From Lentisphaeria bacterium (GTDB lineage Bacteria > Verrucomicrobiota > Lentisphaeria > Oligosphaerales > Lenti-02): DNA of 8,037 nt. The stretch's first letter is position 1; every line of letters starts with the position of its first letter. Location: NCBI GenBank assembly GCA_023145395.1, contig JAGLDW010000419.1, positions 1 to 8,037 of the forward strand, given 5' to 3'. Positions 5,453-8,037 of this stretch are shown here, piece by piece. The position numbers and the translations under genes were made by a program. Below the pieces are notes generated by a model. The model was not told the DNA's origin and did not search any database. It worked only from the letters and a program-made list of their open reading frames with translations.

Positions 5453-6505
5453 ATGCAGCCTCATGTCGCCGCACTCGACATCGGGACGAATTCTGTCCAG
5501 CTTCTCGTGGCTTCCGGAACCAAAGAGGGACGGTTGTGCCCGATCGCCGAGTATTTCGCGGCACCAAGGCTGGGTGAAGGCATCGCCGCCTCTGGTTTGC
5601 TTGCCCCCGAGGCCATCCAGCGCACGCTCGACGCGATTTCCACATTGCTAGCTGCTGGCCATGCGCACCAGCTCATGCTTGAGGGAGTTGCCGCCGCCAC
5701 CAGCGCTGTCCGGGATGCGGGAAATCGCCACGAGTTTGTCGATGCGTTTCACGAGCGCTTCGGCTTCGGCGCCCGCATCCTCGATGGCCCGGAAGAAGCG
5801 CTTTGCACATTCCTGGGTGCGGCATCCGATGCCCCCGCAGAGGTCTGCACAATTTCCCTGGACGTTGGGGGGGGCAGCACCGAGATCGGTGTGGGCCTGA
5901 ACGGTGATGCTCGGCTGACCGAGAGCGTGGACGTGGGTTGCGTGCGTCTGAGCGAGCAGTTCTGCCTGCATGAACCAGACTCCGCCCGGAGAGAAAAAGA
6001 AGCTGAAAAGACGGTGGATGCACTTCTGGCACCCGTTCTGGCGCGGGCCGCCAAGGCAGTCTCCACCGACCACACCATCCAAGTCACTGCCACAGGTGGA
6101 ACAGCCACGACACTCACGGCGGCAGTCCTCAAACTCGACACCTACGATGCCGAGAGAGTGCACGGACACACAACGTCCATCCCGGAACTGGCGGAGTTCC
6201 GGCGACACATCACCGACATGCCCTTGGAAGAGCGCTCCCAGCTGCCCGGCATCCCCCCCTCCCGCGCCATGATTCTTCCCGCTGGCCTGCTGATTCTCGA
6301 ACGCTCCCTGCGCCTCCTCGGAACACCCACATTTCGTGTATCCACGCGGGGCCTGCGGCATGGTTTGCTGATCCGCCTCCTATCCGGCTCACTGGCGCCA
6401 AGTTGGCAATGGGGCGGGCGCGACCCTGCGGCCACTCGTGTTTGCGTGGACGAAAATGCTCCAGAGGGGGGGCATGGCAGCTCGCGGGTACGCTTGCGCT
6501 CCTGA
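5453..6505 (+). CDS. Ppx/GppA family phosphatase (exopolyphosphatase-like)
   Basis: The 350-residue product has the actin-like ASKHA motifs of exopolyphosphatase/guanosine pentaphosphatase: phosphate-1 loop D-I-G-T-N-S-V (9-15), T-S-A-V-R-D-A-G-N-R (83-92), the G-P-E-E-A catalytic-glutamate region (112-116), phosphate-2 L-D-V-G-G-G-S-T-E (136-144), G-G-T (215-217), P-G-I-P-P-S-R-A (265-272) and S-T-R-G-L-R-H-G-L-L (297-306). It lacks the long C-terminal HD-like domain of E. coli Ppx and GppA, so it belongs to the short form; substrate (polyphosphate or pppGpp) cannot be told. The last 40 residues, after L-I-R-L-L, match nothing I know and include a G7 tract (6466-6472). I chose ATG 5453 because the conserved domain begins within eight residues and GGGGA precedes it; an in-frame ATG at 5375 lies inside the MITE. 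It converges on the radical SAM gene, 14 bp away. Confidence 0.92.
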   Translation: MQPHVAALDIGTNSVQLLVASGTKEGRLCPIAEYFAAPRLGEGIAASGLLAPEAIQRTLDAISTLLAAGHAHQLMLEGVAAATSAVRDAGNRHEFVDAFHERFGFGARILDGPEEALCTFLGAASDAPAEVCTISLDVGGGSTEIGVGLNGDARLTESVDVGCVRLSEQFCLHEPDSARREKEAEKTVDALLAPVLARAAKAVSTDHTIQVTATGGTATTLTAAVLKLDTYDAERVHGHTTSIPELAEFRRHITDMPLEERSQLPGIPPSRAMILPAGLLILERSLRLLGTPTFRVSTRGLRHGLLIRLLSGSLAPSWQWGGRDPAATRVCVDENAPEGGHGSSRVRLRS

Positions 6506-6519
6506 AGACTATCTCGAGA
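6506..6519. other. 14-bp gap between convergent genes
   Basis: Only 14 bp separate two convergent stop codons. It contains the 8-bp palindrome TCTCGAGA (6512-6519) but no GC-rich stem with a T-run, so no intrinsic terminator is supported; transcripts of the two genes probably overlap at their 3' ends. Confidence 0.4.
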
Positions 6520-7851
6520 CTAAGCCGGTGGTGTCGACGGATGCGTTGTGTCCACGAACGGTTTGAAGTCCTCCGCGTAGGCTATGGTGCCGGATTTCAG
6601 ATAGGGAATGCAGGCCGGACCGCAGTTGCAGACGAAGTTGCCCGGAGTTTGGCCAAGCAACGGGACCATTTTTTGCCAGACTGCATGTGACTCGGCGCAG
6701 AGCGAAAGCGGTGTCTGCGGGCTCAGCCGTTGGACTTCTCTGGCGTAGTACTCATAGACCTCCACACGGAAGTCCGGGGGTATCACTTTGTACGGATCAG
6801 CCATGCCCCCTGCAGCCTCGTGCTCTCTCATCATTTGAACGAAGTCTGGCTCGAACAGCGACATGTCGAACATCGACGTCAGTTCGTCTACACTGCTGAA
6901 AAAGAGCATTTCCATGCTGAGATTGTCGGGCTCCACGGCCTCGAAGAGCATCTCGAGTGTCCGGGTTGCCTCCTCGCGCCAGTTCCGGATGGGGACGATT
7001 GGCTTGAACTTGAAGCGCACGGGATATCCCGCTGCCTGACACTTTCGCGCCGCCTCGACCCGTTGTTCCGTCGTGGCCGTGTCCACTTCGATGGCGCGGC
7101 TGACCGTGGGTGTGGACAGAGTCCAGAGCATGATGGTGTGGCCCCGATGATCGAGGTCCAGGAGGAAATCAACATTGTCGCTCTTGCTGAAAAGAATGAT
7201 GTAGCGGTCGTCCTTCCTGGCAAAGTGATTCACAAGATCCACGCAGGCGCCGTATTCAGGTTCGAGCACGAGGCAATCCGTCTCGGTGTCGAAACGGATG
7301 ACCTTCTGCCAGGGGTTCGCTTCAAGCAGCCCATCGACTCGCTCTAGCCATTCCTCGATGTCGAGCATGATGGTGGCGACCCGTCCGCGCGGGCAATACT
7401 CGCATTTGTGAAAGCATCCCCAGCCGGTGTGCAGATCATGCAGCGCCCAGCAGCAGTCGTCCCTGACGCGCCGTTTTCTGTTCCCGTCTTCGAAGTGATG
7501 GAAGGTCGGATAGCCGAAGAGAGCGTGCAGGAGACTCGAGGCGAACCCCTTGCCCTCTTGCAGGATCGGGACGCGTTCGTGCAGCGCCTTGAGCTCGTCC
7601 GCGCCGTACCACCGGAAGGAGTTGAAGACCATGTCCGGATCACGGGTGCCAGCCACCGTGCCCTGCCGCTGCCAAACGTCCAGCCAGTTCTTGCGCCGGA
7701 TGATGCCGTCCAGGTCGGACTCGTCGACAACCTGCACGTCGCCCAGCGGTCTCCCAAACCCCTCCATCATGCGGACAATGCGCCGCTGACACCGTTCGTC
7801 TTCCCATGTCCAGCGTGTTGCGAAGAACTCCTGCGGCTTGAACGGTTTCAT
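6520..7851 (-). CDS. Spore-photoproduct-lyase-like radical SAM protein
   Basis: The 443-residue product has a radical SAM CX3CX2C motif for the [4Fe-4S] cluster at C146, C150 and C153 (G-C-F-H-K-C-E-Y-C). The order of segments after it resembles spore photoproduct lyase (SplB): D-I-E-E-W (164-168), V-I-R-F-D (184-188), then I-L-F-S-K-S-D-N-V-D-F-L-L-D-L matching the F-V-T-K-F-H-H-V-D-H-L-L-D-A stretch, and R-V-E-A-A-R-K-C-Q-A-A-G-Y-P matching R-I-E-A-A-V-K-V-A-K-A-G-Y-P. SplB repairs UV spore photoproduct and uses C141 as hydrogen donor; by my alignment that position is T191 here, with C193 two residues on. The protein is about 100 residues longer than SplB, with an extra 130-residue N-terminus and a C-terminal CXCX3C (C408, C410, C414) that could bind a second cluster. 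The reaction is unknown. Start ATG 7851 has only a weak GAGA upstream. The gene stands alone on its strand. Confidence 0.85.
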   Translation of the reverse strand: MKPFKPQEFFATRWTWEDERCQRRIVRMMEGFGRPLGDVQVVDESDLDGIIRRKNWLDVWQRQGTVAGTRDPDMVFNSFRWYGADELKALHERVPILQEGKGFASSLLHALFGYPTFHHFEDGNRKRRVRDDCCWALHDLHTGWGCFHKCEYCPRGRVATIMLDIEEWLERVDGLLEANPWQKVIRFDTETDCLVLEPEYGACVDLVNHFARKDDRYIILFSKSDNVDFLLDLDHRGHTIMLWTLSTPTVSRAIEVDTATTEQRVEAARKCQAAGYPVRFKFKPIVPIRNWREEATRTLEMLFEAVEPDNLSMEMLFFSSVDELTSMFDMSLFEPDFVQMMREHEAAGGMADPYKVIPPDFRVEVYEYYAREVQRLSPQTPLSLCAESHAVWQKMVPLLGQTPGNFVCNCGPACIPYLKSGTIAYAEDFKPFVDTTHPSTPPA

Positions 7852-7913
7852 GGGTGTTGTCTCGCTGTCCGTAGAGGTGCCGGTGCCAAGATTCGGGGAA
7901 TCAATCCTCGACT

Positions 7914-7942
7914 ACGATAGGATCCCAACGTACTTGTGTCAT
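7914..7942 (-). promoter_or_regulatory. Possible sigma-70-like promoter for the radical SAM gene
   Basis: On the minus strand ATGACA (7942-7937, five of six matches to TTGACA) is followed after 17 bases by TATCGT (7919-7914, four of six to TATAAT). Initiation near 7907 would give a leader of about 55 bases before the ATG at 7851. This is a pattern match only; the rest of 7852-8037 shows no gene. Confidence 0.35.
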
Positions 7943-8037
7943 CAGGAGCGCAGTCGAATATGGCTTGCTGGGTCTATCAAACTGAGGGGAACCGCTTGGG
8001 TACGCCACCACCGGGTTTATCCCTAGTGCATTGAAAT

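Noticed and set aside
7408..7920. A 170-codon plus-strand open frame
   Set aside because: It is antisense to the N-terminal part of the radical SAM gene and shows no motifs or ribosome binding site.
7906..7923. ATCCT/AGGAT short inverted repeat
   Set aside because: A five-base stem with a ten-base loop and no T-run is too weak to call as a regulator or terminator.
7981..7989. ACTGAGGGG, identical to nine bases of the MITE end
   Set aside because: The match stops after nine bases, the GTAA/TTAC terminus is missing, and no second end or duplication is visible; chance is likely.

Overview
The window looks like chromosomal sequence of a moderately GC-rich, Gram-negative (LPS-type outer membrane), uncultured-style bacterium. 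An LptF/LptG-type permease argues for lipopolysaccharide export. Proteins with formylglycine-generating-enzyme-like domains are frequent in the Planctomycetes-Verrucomicrobia-Chlamydiae group and neighbouring candidate phyla. No marker here fixes the phylum, so this placement is inference.

Layout. Positions 1-2994 hold a minus-strand, operon-like run of three membrane-associated proteins. In transcription order these are a GYF-like/RDD membrane protein, an LptF/LptG-family permease, and a membrane-anchored FGE-sulfatase-domain protein cut by the left edge. A 342-bp divergent intergenic region (2995-3336) separates them from a plus-strand run (3337-5120): a glycine-cleavage H-protein-like protein with no lipoyl lysine, an unrecognised polytopic membrane protein, and pyrF (orotidine 5'-phosphate decarboxylase), which overlaps its upstream neighbour by an ATGA.

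Positions 5121-5452 are non-coding but carry two kinds of repeat. The first is an imperfect inverted repeat built from GTGATCGG-like units (5145-5277). The second is a 113-bp element (5313-5425) with 21-bp terminal inverted repeats ending GTAA...TTAC, flanked by a perfect 8-bp direct repeat GACCCAAG. This has the structure of a MITE, probably mobilised by an IS66-type transposase, inserted just upstream of a Ppx/GppA-family phosphatase gene (5453-6505). That gene converges, 14 bp apart, on a minus-strand radical SAM gene (6520-7851). Its product resembles spore photoproduct lyase, but the position of the lyase's hydrogen-donor cysteine is not a cysteine and there is an extra C-terminal cysteine cluster. 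The last 186 bp hold a plausible promoter for that gene.

The genes do not form one pathway. The left block is envelope-related, pyrF is de novo pyrimidine synthesis, and Ppx/GppA is polyphosphate/(p)ppGpp metabolism. I see no defence, phage or CRISPR system. The points most worth a second look are the MITE, the H-like protein without lipoyl lysine, and the divergent SPL-like radical SAM protein.
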